Positions 38,383 through 47,130 are shown, counted from the first letter of the stretch. The stretch: DNA of 63,643 bases from Candidatus Aalborgicola bjergmarkensis (GCA_016708725.1 JADJFE010000018.1:1-63643), one strand, 5' to 3'. Numbers and translations are program-made. The notes: a model not told the origin generated them from the letters alone.

Positions 38383-38612
38383 GAGGTTTCTCCTGGTGTT
38401 GATATAGTTTCGGGCATGCGGTCTTCGTCCTGGAACTGGCGAATTTGCCTGAGTATTGCCGCAACGGCAGCCTGGCCTGCCTGCTTTTCTTTCAATGAAG
38501 CCTTGTCCGGGCTCTTGCCAAACCACTGCGCATTCAACCGCTCCATGAGCCAGGCGCCGTGATGCAGCGTCATGTTGTGCAGGACTTTGCGCATCAGTTT
38601 GCCGCTTTTCAT
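38379..38612 (-). CDS. Short FliG-C-like protein, duplicated fragment
   Basis: 77 residues starting MKSGKLMRKVLHNMTLHHGA. Almost every position matches the C-terminal part of the 416-residue protein at 39025-40275 (MKSAELMRKVLRNMTLHHGA...). DNA similarity begins around 38625, so this is a partial duplication of that gene's 3' end that kept an internal ATG as start. It covers the FliG-C helices equivalent to REKFLRNMSQRAADILRDDL onward. The stop overlaps the MotA-like C start (ATGA), so the fragment is still part of the coupled operon and may be expressed. Confidence 0.7.
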   Translation of the reverse strand: MKSGKLMRKVLHNMTLHHGAWLMERLNAQWFGKSPDKASLKEKQAGQAAVAAILRQIRQFQDEDRMPETISTPGETS

Positions 38613-38656
38613 GAACTACAGAATCTATCGTGGAATGGCACTCATGGCTATGCTTC

Positions 38657-38938
38657 TCAGAGAACTGTCGCTTTGTGGGCTGGCTTAACAAAAGGCTTGC
38701 AGATGCCCCAAGCAGTATCGATATGCTGTGCGGCCTGCTCAATGTGATGGGAGCAGGCTGCCAGTTCATTCGCCAATTTGGTACGGCCACGCGCACCGTC
38801 TGCTTGACTGTCCGCTTCAATCTTTTTCGCCAGTGAATGCAGAAAATCTGCGAGAGCATCGTAATAAAGGTCACCAATTTCTTGGGTAAGCAATTGGGTG
38901 TTGCCCAAAAAATGAGGAACGGTATGGGTGTGTTTCAT
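38657..38938 (-). CDS. Small unknown protein in the MotA/FliG-like operon
   Basis: A 93-residue protein starting MKHTHTVPHFLGNTQLLTQE with AGGAAGG upstream. It is predicted to be helical (IGDLYYDALADFLHSLAKKI; LANELAACSHHIEQAAQHID), soluble, and without recognised family. It lies between the FliM/FliG-like protein and the duplicated FliG-C fragment, in the same direction. It may be a small partner or chaperone; that is a guess from position only. Confidence 0.65.
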   Translation of the reverse strand: MKHTHTVPHFLGNTQLLTQEIGDLYYDALADFLHSLAKKIEADSQADGARGRTKLANELAACSHHIEQAAQHIDTAWGICKPFVKPAHKATVL

Positions 38939-39024
38939 TTTTTCCTTCCTATCGGATGATGTAGTCTTTTGATGTCGGTGGCCTACCAAGGCAATATCAT
39001 GTTCACATCTGCACCGTATATCAC

Positions 39025-40275
39025 TCACGGGGCTTCTCCTGGTGAAGTTTCAGCCATCCGGCCTTCGTCCAGGAACATGCGGATCAGTTTGAGTATCGTT
39101 GCAACGGCGGCTTGGCCTGCTTGCTTCTCTTTCAATGAAGCGTTGTCCGGGTTCTTGCCAAACCACAGCGTATTGAGCCGCTCCATGAGCCAGGCGCCGT
39201 GATGCAGCGTCATGTTGCGCAGGACTTTGCGCATCAGCTCAGCGCTTTTCATGAACCACAGAAAATTGGCCAGCGTATCTTCGTATATGCCAAATTCCAG
39301 CTCTACCAGCAGCATCCGCATCGAAGCATCGGGTAGGTTTTGAACGAAACTGGCTTGTTGACGCGGGTCGTCTTGCGTCACAGCATGCACAGCGCTGACT
39401 TGGGTCGGATGCGGGTCGTGGACACATTCCGTTGTAGCATCGGTATCTTCCCCGGCACAAGCAGCGCTGACAGGCGCTAGCAAAGAATCCACTTCATCCT
39501 GGGTCAGAAAGGATTCTTCCTCTGCTCCTTTATCTTCGTCTGATGTTGCTTCCGTAGGCAATGACGTTGGCACATCGTGGGTACTTTTATCCCACACCCA
39601 TGGCCAGGTCTGACCGGCAAGTAGTCCAGTAAGTCCGGCAATCGCCTGGTCTGCCGACTGGCGGGAAACAACGGGATCGGCATATTCTTCATACCATTGC
39701 GCAATTTCTGCCCACTTCTTTTCACCCATGAGGTGCTGCATGCGCAGCCCAAGCGGGCCGGACAAGCTACCGCTGGATAGCAACGGTTCAAACAAAGACC
39801 ACGAACTCTCTAGCCGTGAACGTGCAAGCCAGGCTGTACCGGCACTTGCGGCCAACTGAAGCGACAAGCTGCGCAGTTCATCCATTTGTACGCTGGTTGC
39901 GCAATATTCTGCGGCAAAGGCCAATTGCGCTTCCACACGCGCGCAGATTTCTGCCGCCATTGCCGGTGTGAGCAGACGCTCGCCGCACTGCGTGCAGCGC
40001 CGCAAAAAGGTATCGGCCAGAAACTGCGGATACAACATCCGGACGAACACGGCTTGCAGTTCTGTGGAGTACGGCTGGCATACCACCAGCCCCATCCAAT
40101 CCGTGATGTGCAGTCGTGGCAGGTAACGGACCCGTTGCGCCTCGGTTAACAGCAAGAGGCGCGCGCGCAGTTCCGCAATCTTGTCGGCCCACTCCACGGC
40201 AGTCAGGGTAGAGTCCACCTCGGGTGCGTTTTTCTGTCTATCAAACCCTGGAACCACATACTGGCGTACACGCAT
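39025..40275 (-). CDS. FliM-motif plus FliG-C-like protein
   Basis: A 416-residue protein; AAGGA lies before ATG 40275. Residues 1-235 are unrecognised and mostly helical, with one CxxC pair (RRCTQCGERLL). An acidic linker leads to SFLTQDEVDSLLAPVSA at 255-271, which matches the conserved N-terminal peptide of the flagellar switch protein FliM (LSQxEIDALL). Residues ~315-410 resemble the FliG C-terminal domain: PDASMRMLLVELEFGIYEDT, LWFMKSAELMRKVLRNM, then QAGQAAVATILKLIRMFLDE. Having FliM-like and FliG-like elements in one chain beside MotA-like proteins argues that the resemblance is not chance. It starts 6 bases after MotA-like B. Confidence 0.8.
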   Translation of the reverse strand: MRVRQYVVPGFDRQKNAPEVDSTLTAVEWADKIAELRARLLLLTEAQRVRYLPRLHITDWMGLVVCQPYSTELQAVFVRMLYPQFLADTFLRRCTQCGERLLTPAMAAEICARVEAQLAFAAEYCATSVQMDELRSLSLQLAASAGTAWLARSRLESSWSLFEPLLSSGSLSGPLGLRMQHLMGEKKWAEIAQWYEEYADPVVSRQSADQAIAGLTGLLAGQTWPWVWDKSTHDVPTSLPTEATSDEDKGAEEESFLTQDEVDSLLAPVSAACAGEDTDATTECVHDPHPTQVSAVHAVTQDDPRQQASFVQNLPDASMRMLLVELEFGIYEDTLANFLWFMKSAELMRKVLRNMTLHHGAWLMERLNTLWFGKNPDNASLKEKQAGQAAVATILKLIRMFLDEGRMAETSPGEAP

Positions 40276-40281
40276 GATGTT

Positions 40282-40824
40282 TTATCCTTCCAGAGTCTTG
40301 TTGTCCAAGCCATCAAAGAGACGCACCAGACTGGCATCAATCTCTGCTTTGGAGAGAACGCTGTCTTTCTTTTGGCGCAGGGCACGCAGATAGTCCTCGA
40401 ATTCGTTGAAGCCGGGCTTTAAGTTGGCAGGAATGCACTGGCGGCCAAATTCCACGGCAATGGACGGCGCGCAACCGTCCAGAATGGCCACTATGCAGGA
40501 CTCCAGTGCGTCGAACAGACTTTGCTGTTTTTTGGAGAGATTGGAAGTCTTGCGCGCCGATGCCAGATAACGGATCATCCCGCTGGTTTCCAGGTTGCCG
40601 CACACGATGAGGCGCAGCGCGTCACACAGCACGGTGTAAATCACCGCATTGGCTTCATCAAAGGCCGCCACAGTGATGAACAGCGCCGACGCTCTGGGGC
40701 GTTCGATGTCCGCCTCAATCGACATCAACCCCTGGCGGCGGGCCTTCTGAAGAATCAGAAATATTGTCACCAGAAGTTGCAGATGGGCTTCCGGTTTTTT
40801 GGGTTCGATAGAAAGAATTGTCAT
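40282..40824 (-). CDS. Soluble MotA-like protein B
   Basis: A 180-residue protein; ATG 40824 follows the stop of FliG-like B by two bases. MotA correspondence: LILQKARRQGLMSIEADIER (MotA: ARKxGLLALExDIENP), LCDALRLIVCGNLETSGMIR (MotA: DYLRLIISGHMN), and the C-terminal GCAPSIAVEFGRQCIPANLK then PGFNEFEDYLRAL. The part of MotA that carries helices 3-4 is replaced by a soluble stretch (KTSNLSKKQQSLFDALESCI), and there are no N-terminal helices. It is highly similar to MotA-like A. The neighbours suggest it partners a FliG-like protein, as MotA does with FliG at the flagellar rotor. Confidence 0.87.
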   Translation of the reverse strand: MTILSIEPKKPEAHLQLLVTIFLILQKARRQGLMSIEADIERPRASALFITVAAFDEANAVIYTVLCDALRLIVCGNLETSGMIRYLASARKTSNLSKKQQSLFDALESCIVAILDGCAPSIAVEFGRQCIPANLKPGFNEFEDYLRALRQKKDSVLSKAEIDASLVRLFDGLDNKTLEG

Positions 40825-40826
40825 AT

Positions 40827-41369
40827 TCAGCTCCACTGTTGGATCTGGCCCTCGGCCTGCAACCGCAAGACGACATCCAACACTTCCCGCAAACACGCGT
40901 GTGCATTTTGCGTATCTTCGGCCGAGGCTACATCGGGGTTTTTGCCACTAAAACGTTGGACCAGATCCTCCGTCAGGCAAGCGCCTGCTCTTGCAGACAT
41001 GTTGGCTATCACCTTACGCGCAAATTCAAGATTCTTCAGGAACCACAGTGTGTAAATCAGCTTGTCGCTGCTGACCTCACGCATCAGACATTGCAATCCT
41101 TTGTCATCCAGCCGGAACAAGGGCCAGGCGGCCTCGCGCCACGTTGCGTTCTCTTGCGGACTGGTCAGGGTAATCTGCTGCGATGGAATCAATGCCCGCC
41201 CCTGGTTCAATAACGCTTCAAAGTCGGCAGGTGACAGTTGAACTTCCACCACTTCGACGCTGACGAACTGGTTGTTTTGCTTGAACTGCACGGTGTAGCT
41301 CGCGGGAAATTCCTGCTTTTGCAGAGTGAAGCTGGGATTTTTAAGGAAAAGAGATATCTGTGTGCTCAT
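40827..41369 (-). CDS. FliG-C-like protein B
   Basis: A 180-residue protein; GAG lies upstream of ATG 41369. The N-terminal ~90 residues are beta-rich and unrecognised (MSTQISLFLKNPSFTLQKQE; VELQLS-type ending with EALLNQGRALIPSQQ). The C-terminal half aligns with the FliG motor domain: FRLDDKGLQCLMREVSSDKL, LWFLKNLEFARKVIANMSAR and AGACLTEDLVQRFSGK. This corresponds to the FliG pattern VDDRxIQxLLxEV...LRxxxLxNMSxRAAxxLxxDL. The gene is nearly joined to MotA-like B, repeating the pair seen with the A copies. Confidence 0.87.
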   Translation of the reverse strand: MSTQISLFLKNPSFTLQKQEFPASYTVQFKQNNQFVSVEVVEVQLSPADFEALLNQGRALIPSQQITLTSPQENATWREAAWPLFRLDDKGLQCLMREVSSDKLIYTLWFLKNLEFARKVIANMSARAGACLTEDLVQRFSGKNPDVASAEDTQNAHACLREVLDVVLRLQAEGQIQQWS

Positions 41370-41435
41370 GGTGTTTCTCAGGTGTTTATTTTGCTCAGGT
41401 GCAACCGATGCGGATTAACGCATGGATGAATACAG

Positions 41436-41978
41436 TCAGCCTTTCAGGGTAGGGTTGTTCAAACCATCAAAGAACTGCACCAACCTGGCATCCATCTCCG
41501 CGCTGGATAGAACACGGTTATTCTCTCGGGGCAGGGTGCGCAGATAGTCTTCGAGTGCGTTGAAGTCTGGCTTCAGACCGGCAGGAACGCACTGGCGGCC
41601 ATATTCCACGGCGATGGCTGGTGCGTAGCCTTCCCGGTGGGACACCATGCAAGATTCGAGTACATCGAACATGCTTTGCTGTTTTTTGGAGAGATTGGAA
41701 GTCTTGCGTGCCGCTGCCAGATAGCGGGTCAGCCCGCTGGTTTCCAGGTGGCCGACCATGATGAGGCGCAGCGTGTCACACAGCACGGTGTAAATCACCG
41801 CATTGGCTTCATCAAAGGCCGCCACAGCAGTGAAAACGTCCGACTCCCTGGGGCGTTCAATGTCCATTTCAATCGCCATCAAGCCCTCACGACGGCATTT
41901 CTGGAAAATCAGAAACAAGGTTCCCAGAAGCTGTATGTGCGCCTCTGGCTTTTCCGGTTTGATACGCAATGCGACCAT
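41436..41978 (-). CDS. Soluble MotA-like protein A
   Basis: A 180-residue protein; I take ATG 41978, one base after the FliG-like A stop. It is the closest of the three to MotA: CRREGLMAIEMDIERPRESD then VF (E. coli MotA has SLERDIENPRESEIF here), LCDTLRLIMVGHLETSG (MotA DYLRLIISGHMNT), and YAPAIAVEYGRQCVPAGLKP (MotA YAPPIAVEFGRKTLYSSERP) followed by DFNALEDYLRTL. No transmembrane segment is present. The charged loop that contacts FliG in the flagellar motor lies within the retained region, so a FliG-like partner is the natural expectation. Confidence 0.9.
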   Translation of the reverse strand: MVALRIKPEKPEAHIQLLGTLFLIFQKCRREGLMAIEMDIERPRESDVFTAVAAFDEANAVIYTVLCDTLRLIMVGHLETSGLTRYLAAARKTSNLSKKQQSMFDVLESCMVSHREGYAPAIAVEYGRQCVPAGLKPDFNALEDYLRTLPRENNRVLSSAEMDARLVQFFDGLNNPTLKG

Positions 41979-41979
41979 A

Positions 41980-42534
41980 TCAACTCCACTGTGCAATCTG
42001 GTTCTCGGCTTGCAGCCGGGCCAGCACATTCAATATCTCCTGCAAACACCCGTAGGCAGCCTGTGCCTGGCTGGCCGGGGCTTCGTCTGGATTTTTGCCA
42101 GCAAAATGCTTAATCAGGTCTTCCGTCAGACAAGCTGCAGCCCGCCCGGAAAAATTGCTCAACACCTTGCGCGCCAGCTCCACATCCTTCATCAGCCACA
42201 AGACGTGCATCAGCACATCGCTAGTGACTTCGCGGAGTAATAACTGCCACTCCTTGTCATCCAGACGGTACAAGGGCCATGCCGCTTCCCGCCAACTGGC
42301 GCATTCCTGCGAACTGGTCAGCATGGCTTGCGCAGCAGGAACCAAAGCCCGTCCCTGGTTCAATAGTGCTTCGAATGCAGTCGGTGATAGTTCTATCTCG
42401 ACGCAGTCGCTGTGCTTATCATCGTTGTCCAATGTCGACTCTTTCATGAATTTCAGGGTGTAGCGGACTGGAAAATCCTGCTTTTTTAGACGAAAGTCGG
42501 CATCGCGCAGGTACAGGGAAATGTGAGTGTGCAT
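41980..42534 (-). CDS. FliG-C-like protein A
   Basis: A 184-residue protein starting MHTHISLYLRDADFRLKKQD. The N-terminal half matches that of copy B and ends in LSPTAFEALLNQGRALVPAA. The C-terminal half follows the FliG motor domain: LYRLDDKEWQLLLREVTSDV, MKDVELARKVLSNFSGRAAA with CLTEDLIKHF, and an ending resembling the final FliG helices (CLQEILNVLARLQAENQI). FliG in E. coli reads VDDRSIQRLLQEVDSES, LREKFLRNMSQRAADILRDD and IVRRLAETGEM at the same places. It lacks FliG N and middle domains. Only 33 bases separate it from the YPHYAF-ending gene upstream. Confidence 0.88.
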   Translation of the reverse strand: MHTHISLYLRDADFRLKKQDFPVRYTLKFMKESTLDNDDKHSDCVEIELSPTAFEALLNQGRALVPAAQAMLTSSQECASWREAAWPLYRLDDKEWQLLLREVTSDVLMHVLWLMKDVELARKVLSNFSGRAAACLTEDLIKHFAGKNPDEAPASQAQAAYGCLQEILNVLARLQAENQIAQWS

Positions 42535-42567
42535 GCACGCTATTTTGCCCTTGATGCGCGGTGTTAT

Positions 42568-42753
42568 TCAGGCAAACGCATAGTGCGGATAGGCAGTCTG
42601 CACCAAGGTTGATAAAACCCAGGGGTTAAGGAATGCAAACTGGCCATGCAAAGGCACCCGGCATTCACTGGCCGCGAAAACAGCCACGGCTGCGGAGCGC
42701 GAAGATGTGATTGTTCTGTCAGGAAATACAATAGCTCTTTCCGCACGTTTCAT
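42568..42753 (-). CDS. Fragment of a YPHYAF-ending protein upstream of the operon
   Basis: 61 codons ending FAASECRVPLHGQFAFLNPW, then VLSTLVQTAYPHYAFA. The final ~36 residues align with the last residues of the gene at the right edge of the window (FAASETIWPLCG... to TTYPHYAF), so this is a real conserved C-terminus. The start is uncertain, because an in-frame stop lies upstream of 42753 and the IS4-type element begins at 42899. It is probably the tail of a longer gene cut by decay or frameshift. It stands first in the MotA/FliG-like operon. Confidence 0.5.
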   Translation of the reverse strand: MKRAERAIVFPDRTITSSRSAAVAVFAASECRVPLHGQFAFLNPWVLSTLVQTAYPHYAFA

Positions 42754-42898
42754 GAGACTTGCAGCCTTTTTTCCCTATAAATGGCGCAGGAGGTGAGCAT
42801 GATCACCTTTCGTGATGGTATTCCTGTCTGAATTGATCAAGTTGCTTGATGGATAGATTGCTGCATCCATCACCGTTGTTGATCAAATCGAGCCTCTT

Positions 42899-44488
42899 AC
42901 TCGATGTTCAAGTTTTAGCGTAAGACCTTGACAATTGGCGAACGAGCATCAGATGTGATCTTACGTTCATCAATGTGAAGCTGCCATGTTTGCTCAATCC
43001 CTACCGTTTGCCATCAGCTATGTTCGCGAGTTGAGCGGGGAGTTGCGACGAGGGAATCAGTCTGACGCTTTGAGTAATACGCAGCGGAACTGGCTCGGTT
43101 TCTGTCTGACTGGGCTATTGCTGACAAACAGTTTGTGCTGGGCGGCATTCGAGCGCATGGGGATGGGCCGCTACCGAATAGGCGCACTGTCGTGGATGTT
43201 TCGTCGCGCAAATGTGGCATGGGCGAAACTGATTCAAGCCAGCGTTGCGCTGCTTTTGCGTCGGATCAAATGCAATAGTGGCACATTGGTACTCGATGAC
43301 AGCGACCATCGCCGGGCCAAGCAAACACCTCGTATTTTTGGTACGCACAAGGTATTCGACAAGAAGACTGGTGGCTACTTCAACGGGCAATGTTTGATGT
43401 TCGCAGTGCTGGTGACGGAGAAGTTCACAATCCCGGTGGGTTTCAGCTTTTACAGACCCAACCCTGTCATGCGTGCCTGGGAAAAGGAAGACAAACGCCT
43501 TACAAAAGCCGGAGTCAAGCCAGCTGATCGACCAAAACGTCCAGCACCAGACCCCAAGTACCCGAGCAAGGCACAGATTGCGCTTTCACTGATTGATGCA
43601 TTTTGCCGCAACCATCCTGAGTTCATTGTCAAAGCCGTACTCGCTGATGCCGCCTTTGGTACCGCTGCCTTTATGGATGCGGCTTGTGAAATAGCTGGTT
43701 GCAAACAAACCATCAGCCAACTGCGCGAGGATCAGCTTGTCGTGTTTCGCAACAAGGAAATAACCGTCAAACACTACTTCGACACTCATCCAGGAACATC
43801 CCAGGCTGTGTGCGTGCGCGGCGGACAAACGTACACCATGACGGTCAATAGTGCCCGTCTGATGGTAAAAGCACATGGGGTCAAGCGCTTCGTGATCGCC
43901 GTGAAAAACGAAGGGGAAACCGAGAGCCGCTATTTGGTGGCCACCGACTTGACCTGGCGTACGCTGGATATTCTCCAGTGCTACACATTGAGGTGGTTGG
44001 TGGAGGTCTTCTTTGCAGACTGGAAGCTTTATGAAGGATGGGCAGGGTTGGCCAAACAACCAGACGAAGATGGGTCGGTCCGAGGAGTGACCCTGAGTCT
44101 ATTGCTAGACCACGCCCTGCTCATCCATCCTGAGCAACTTGCCTGCCTGGAAAACAATACTCCCGCGTGTACCGTGGGAAGTCTGCGACAAGCCTCATGT
44201 GCCAAAGCATTCCTGGAGTTCGTACGGGAAATCCTCATGGCAAGCGAGCCCGCAAAGATGCTTGAGCAACTCAGTGAAAAAATCAAGGAGCTGTTTGCAC
44301 TGGCACCATCGAAAAAACACATGAACACCCGAAATCTCGGTCGACAGGAGTCAACTCTTTCGCTGCGTCATCGTGCTGTTTCAAAAATTACATCTCCAAA
44401 GGCAGGCATGCCAGTTTCTACAGCGGCTTGAAAACGCATCAATAGAGTCGATTCGAAAAGTCAGCCATCAAAAACTTGAACATCGAGT
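42899..44488 (+). mobile_element. IS4-type insertion sequence, copy A
   Basis: Inverted repeats ACTCGATGTTCAAGTTTT at 42899-42916 and the complement at 44471-44488 flank an intact transposase. The flanks read CTT on both sides, suggesting a 3-base target duplication. A related element with similar ends lies at 55739-57323. Confidence 0.88.
42986..44431 (+). CDS. IS4-type transposase, copy A
   Basis: A 481-residue intact DDE transposase. The first Asp is in LVLDDSDHRRAKQT and the second in AVLADAAFGTAAFMD. The IS4-family YREK signature is exact: YTLRWLVEVFFADWK (Y-x2-R-x3-E-x6-K). It ends with a basic tail. The element is complete, so it could still move. Copy B is about as long and clearly paralogous but diverged. 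The exact IS4-superfamily group is uncertain. Confidence 0.92.
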   Translation: MFAQSLPFAISYVRELSGELRRGNQSDALSNTQRNWLGFCLTGLLLTNSLCWAAFERMGMGRYRIGALSWMFRRANVAWAKLIQASVALLLRRIKCNSGTLVLDDSDHRRAKQTPRIFGTHKVFDKKTGGYFNGQCLMFAVLVTEKFTIPVGFSFYRPNPVMRAWEKEDKRLTKAGVKPADRPKRPAPDPKYPSKAQIALSLIDAFCRNHPEFIVKAVLADAAFGTAAFMDAACEIAGCKQTISQLREDQLVVFRNKEITVKHYFDTHPGTSQAVCVRGGQTYTMTVNSARLMVKAHGVKRFVIAVKNEGETESRYLVATDLTWRTLDILQCYTLRWLVEVFFADWKLYEGWAGLAKQPDEDGSVRGVTLSLLLDHALLIHPEQLACLENNTPACTVGSLRQASCAKAFLEFVREILMASEPAKMLEQLSEKIKELFALAPSKKHMNTRNLGRQESTLSLRHRAVSKITSPKAGMPVSTAA

Positions 44489-45034
44489 CTTACGTTGTTG
44501 GCGGAATACCGGTTTTGATACTTGGTGAATCGGTGTACGGTGGAGCCCAGAGTCAAGACAATTTCTCAGTTAATTAAGCTGTTCTCGTTTGCGTATGCAA
44601 CTGGATGGCGTTGCCCCGGTTTTTTGTCTTGGTATTGGTCTTCATGGTTTTATTTTCAAATGGCAATTTGGCAAGCGGAGCGTCAGGCCCGTGGGCAAGA
44701 CCCTTGTGGGTAAGTAGGGTGAGAGGTGTGGGTATGTGGTCAAGCTGGGCGTTTTGCAAGCTTGTCCACATATCCACACCGACCCCCTACTTATCCATCA
44801 AGCCGCTCAGCCACAGTTCTTTGCACTTGGGGTTTTCTGGTCTTTGGTATTTTGGCGTGTGGTCTTTTGAATTTCTAATTCATGCCCCCACCCACTGAGT
44901 GAGCGGATTCGCCGATGGCGAGCATCTCGTGCTGAGATTATTCAAAGCACGAACACCACAAAAAATCTCCCACAAAGACTTTGAACAAGCGGTCTTTGTG
45001 AGAGAGTCTCTTTCGCAAAATCGAGACCATCCGA
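44489..45034. other. Intergenic stretch between two mobile elements
   Basis: About 545 bases with no supported gene. Short open frames in several directions show no conserved motif. It probably contains the left end of the following DDE/ATPase transposon, but I could not identify terminal repeats. Confidence 0.4.
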
Positions 45035-45583
45035 GTGTGCCATTTTTTACTGCAAACCCCAAATTTCTTCTTATTACTGCTTCATATCGATGCTGAACTG
45101 GCGGCTCAGACCAAGGCTGCTGCTTGTCCGTTTTGTGGAGGCGTTCTTCACCGTAGCAACTATGAACGCAAACCACGCGCCTGTCCCCGGGAGGTTCTTG
45201 GACGATTTCAATCGCGTTTTAGTTTCTGCTGTAGCCTGTGCCGCAAGCGCACCACCCCTGAGTCGCTACGCTTCCTTGGTCGGCGCGTCTACCTCGGCTT
45301 GGCCGTTGTATTGCTGCCCCAGCGACGCAAGACGCTCAGCAGCGCAGCCATAGAACTGTGCGAAACCCTCGGTGTGCCGACACGCACTTTGTCACGCTGG
45401 CGGCAATGGTGGATACAACGCTTTCCCTGCACCAAGCTGTGGCAGGCCCTATGCGCCAGATTCATGCCACCAGTGGCCACCATCGATCTGCCTACCAGTC
45501 TGATTACACGTTTTAGCGGTGCCGCGCACGAGGCCATGCTGCGCTTGCTGGCCTTTCTTTGCCCCTTGAGTGTGGCGCGTTGA
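45035..45583 (+). CDS. Zinc-binding helper of a DDE/ExeA-ATPase transposon
   Basis: A 182-residue protein with CPFCGG near residue 37 and a later CSLCRKRTTPESLRFLGRRV, followed by a helix-turn-helix-like segment (ETLGVPTRTLSRWRQWWIQR). Proteins of this layout, annotated I believe as DUF6431, accompany an integrase-type transposase and an ExeA-like ATPase, exactly as here. It probably binds DNA for the element. The GTG start at 45035 is provisional; a later start near LLHIDAELAAQ is possible. Confidence 0.7.
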   Translation: MCHFLLQTPNFFLLLLHIDAELAAQTKAAACPFCGGVLHRSNYERKPRACPREVLGRFQSRFSFCCSLCRKRTTPESLRFLGRRVYLGLAVVLLPQRRKTLSSAAIELCETLGVPTRTLSRWRQWWIQRFPCTKLWQALCARFMPPVATIDLPTSLITRFSGAAHEAMLRLLAFLCPLSVAR

Positions 45584-45696
45584 TCAAGTTTATCGAGGAG
45601 CATCGATCACCCGCAGAAGATGTCAATTGTCAACATAACGCTCATCTTTTAATCTCGCTCCCATAAGCCTTATCCGGTGATAGGGCAACATTTGGA

Positions 45697-47130
45697 GTGT
45701 TTTTGAAACCAAAGAAAGATCCCCTGCAACGTGATCGATGGGCCTACCTGCGCTTCTCAATCATTGGCCCCTTGCTGGCAGCTCCTCCTGTAGAGGGCCA
45801 ATTGCAAAGCGAACTGGCTCTATTGGCAGCCAAAACCTGGCGTAATCCCATCTCTGGTCAAGACATTGTGTTTGGCACATCCACACTGGAGCGCTGGTAC
45901 TACGCAGCCCGAGGTGTCAATGATCCGGTATCGATTCTGAAGAATCGGCTGCGTACTGACATTGGACGTTTTCCCAGTATGTCGCAGCTTGTCATCGATG
46001 CCCTGGTTGCACAGTACCGAGAGCATCCAGGCTGGACGGTACAACTGCACTTTGACAATCTGTGCATCAGTCTCAAGGCAGGCAACACCACGCTACCGTC
46101 TTACCCTAGCGTGCGCCGTTACCTCAAGGCCAAAGGGATGTTTCGCCAGCGCAGTCCCAAGTCTGCCAGCGCCGGGGCTCTGGCTGCACGAGACCGTCTG
46201 GAGCGGCTCGAAGTGCGCAGCTTTGAGGTCGATCACGTCAATGCCTTGTGGCATTTGGACTTCCATCATGGCTCAATCAAAATAATCACCCCTGATGGTC
46301 AGTGGGTAACACCGATGCTGATGTGCGTGATTGATGACCGCTCGCGCCTGGTGTGCCATCTGCAGTGGTATCTCGATGAGACTGCGTGCAGTCTGGTTCA
46401 TGCCTTGTGCCAGGCTTTCGCGAAGCGCGGTCTACCCCGATCCTTGATGAACGACAACGGTGCGGCCATGGTGGCAGAGGAAACTACCACCGGTCTGGCC
46501 GCGTTGTATCGTGCATCAGCACACCTTGCCTTATTCGCCATATCAAAACGCAAAGCAGGAGTCGTTCTGGGGTCGTATCGAAGGGCGCTTGATTGCCATG
46601 CTTGAGGGGGTGTCTGCTCTGACGCTTGATGTGCTTAATCTGGCCTCGCAGGCCTGGGTTGAGCAGGAATACCATCGCACCAAGCATTCAGAGATTCATG
46701 CCGCCGCTGCAGCACTATCTGGCCGGCCCTAATGTGGCGCGGGTGTGCCCCAGCAGTGAGACACTGCAAAACAGCTTTCGCGTTGAGGTGGTGCGTCGCC
46801 AGCGGCGCTGGACGTACCGTCAGTCTTGAGGGGTGCGTTTCGAAATTCCATCGGCTTACCGCACTCTGGAGCAGTTCATTTGCGCTTATGCGCGTTGGGA
46901 CTTGTCACGGGTCGATTTGGTCGACGCACGCACCGGGGTTGTTTTGTGCCCGGTCAAGCCACTTGACAAGTCGGCCAATGCCACTGACAGCGCCGTCGTT
47001 TGGCACCATTGCCCGTGGAGCTGACCCCGCTGCCACCCAAAGGCGCCTGCTTTGATGACGCAGCTCTTGGCTGATTACGCAGCCACCGGTATGCCACCCG
47101 CCTATCTGACCATGCCCTACTACAGCCAGC
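45697..47130 (+). pseudogene. Integrase-core (DDE) transposase, frameshifted
   Basis: The gene starts at GTG 45697 (MFLKPKKDPLQRDRWAYLRF). It has a helix-turn-helix region and the rve core: first Asp in NALWHLDFHHGSIKI, second in RSLMNDNGAAMVAEE. The frame shifts around 46520-46550, and the catalytic Glu (YQNAKQESFWGRIEGRL) is in the next frame. Further shifts occur near 46700 and 46830, before the Mu-type C-terminal beta barrel (FEIPSAYRTLEQFICAYARW then DLSRVDLVD). The end is near 47130. It resembles Mu/IS481-like transposases that work with a separate AAA ATPase, which follows. Confidence 0.82.

Noticed and set aside
32872..42534. Ordinary flagellar or chemotaxis locus
   Set aside because: No FliF, FliN, full FliM, MotB, export or hook genes are present. 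The MotA-like proteins have no membrane helices and the FliG-like ones lack the N and middle domains.
32872..42534. Zorya-type defence system
   Set aside because: Zorya has a membrane MotA-like ZorA with a long tail, a MotB-like ZorB and helicase or nuclease partners. None of these is seen; only the MotA relationship is shared.
44700..44790. Possible origin-like or nick-site sequence near CTTGTCCACATATCCACACC
   Set aside because: No iterons, DnaA-box cluster or relaxase or replication gene is nearby.
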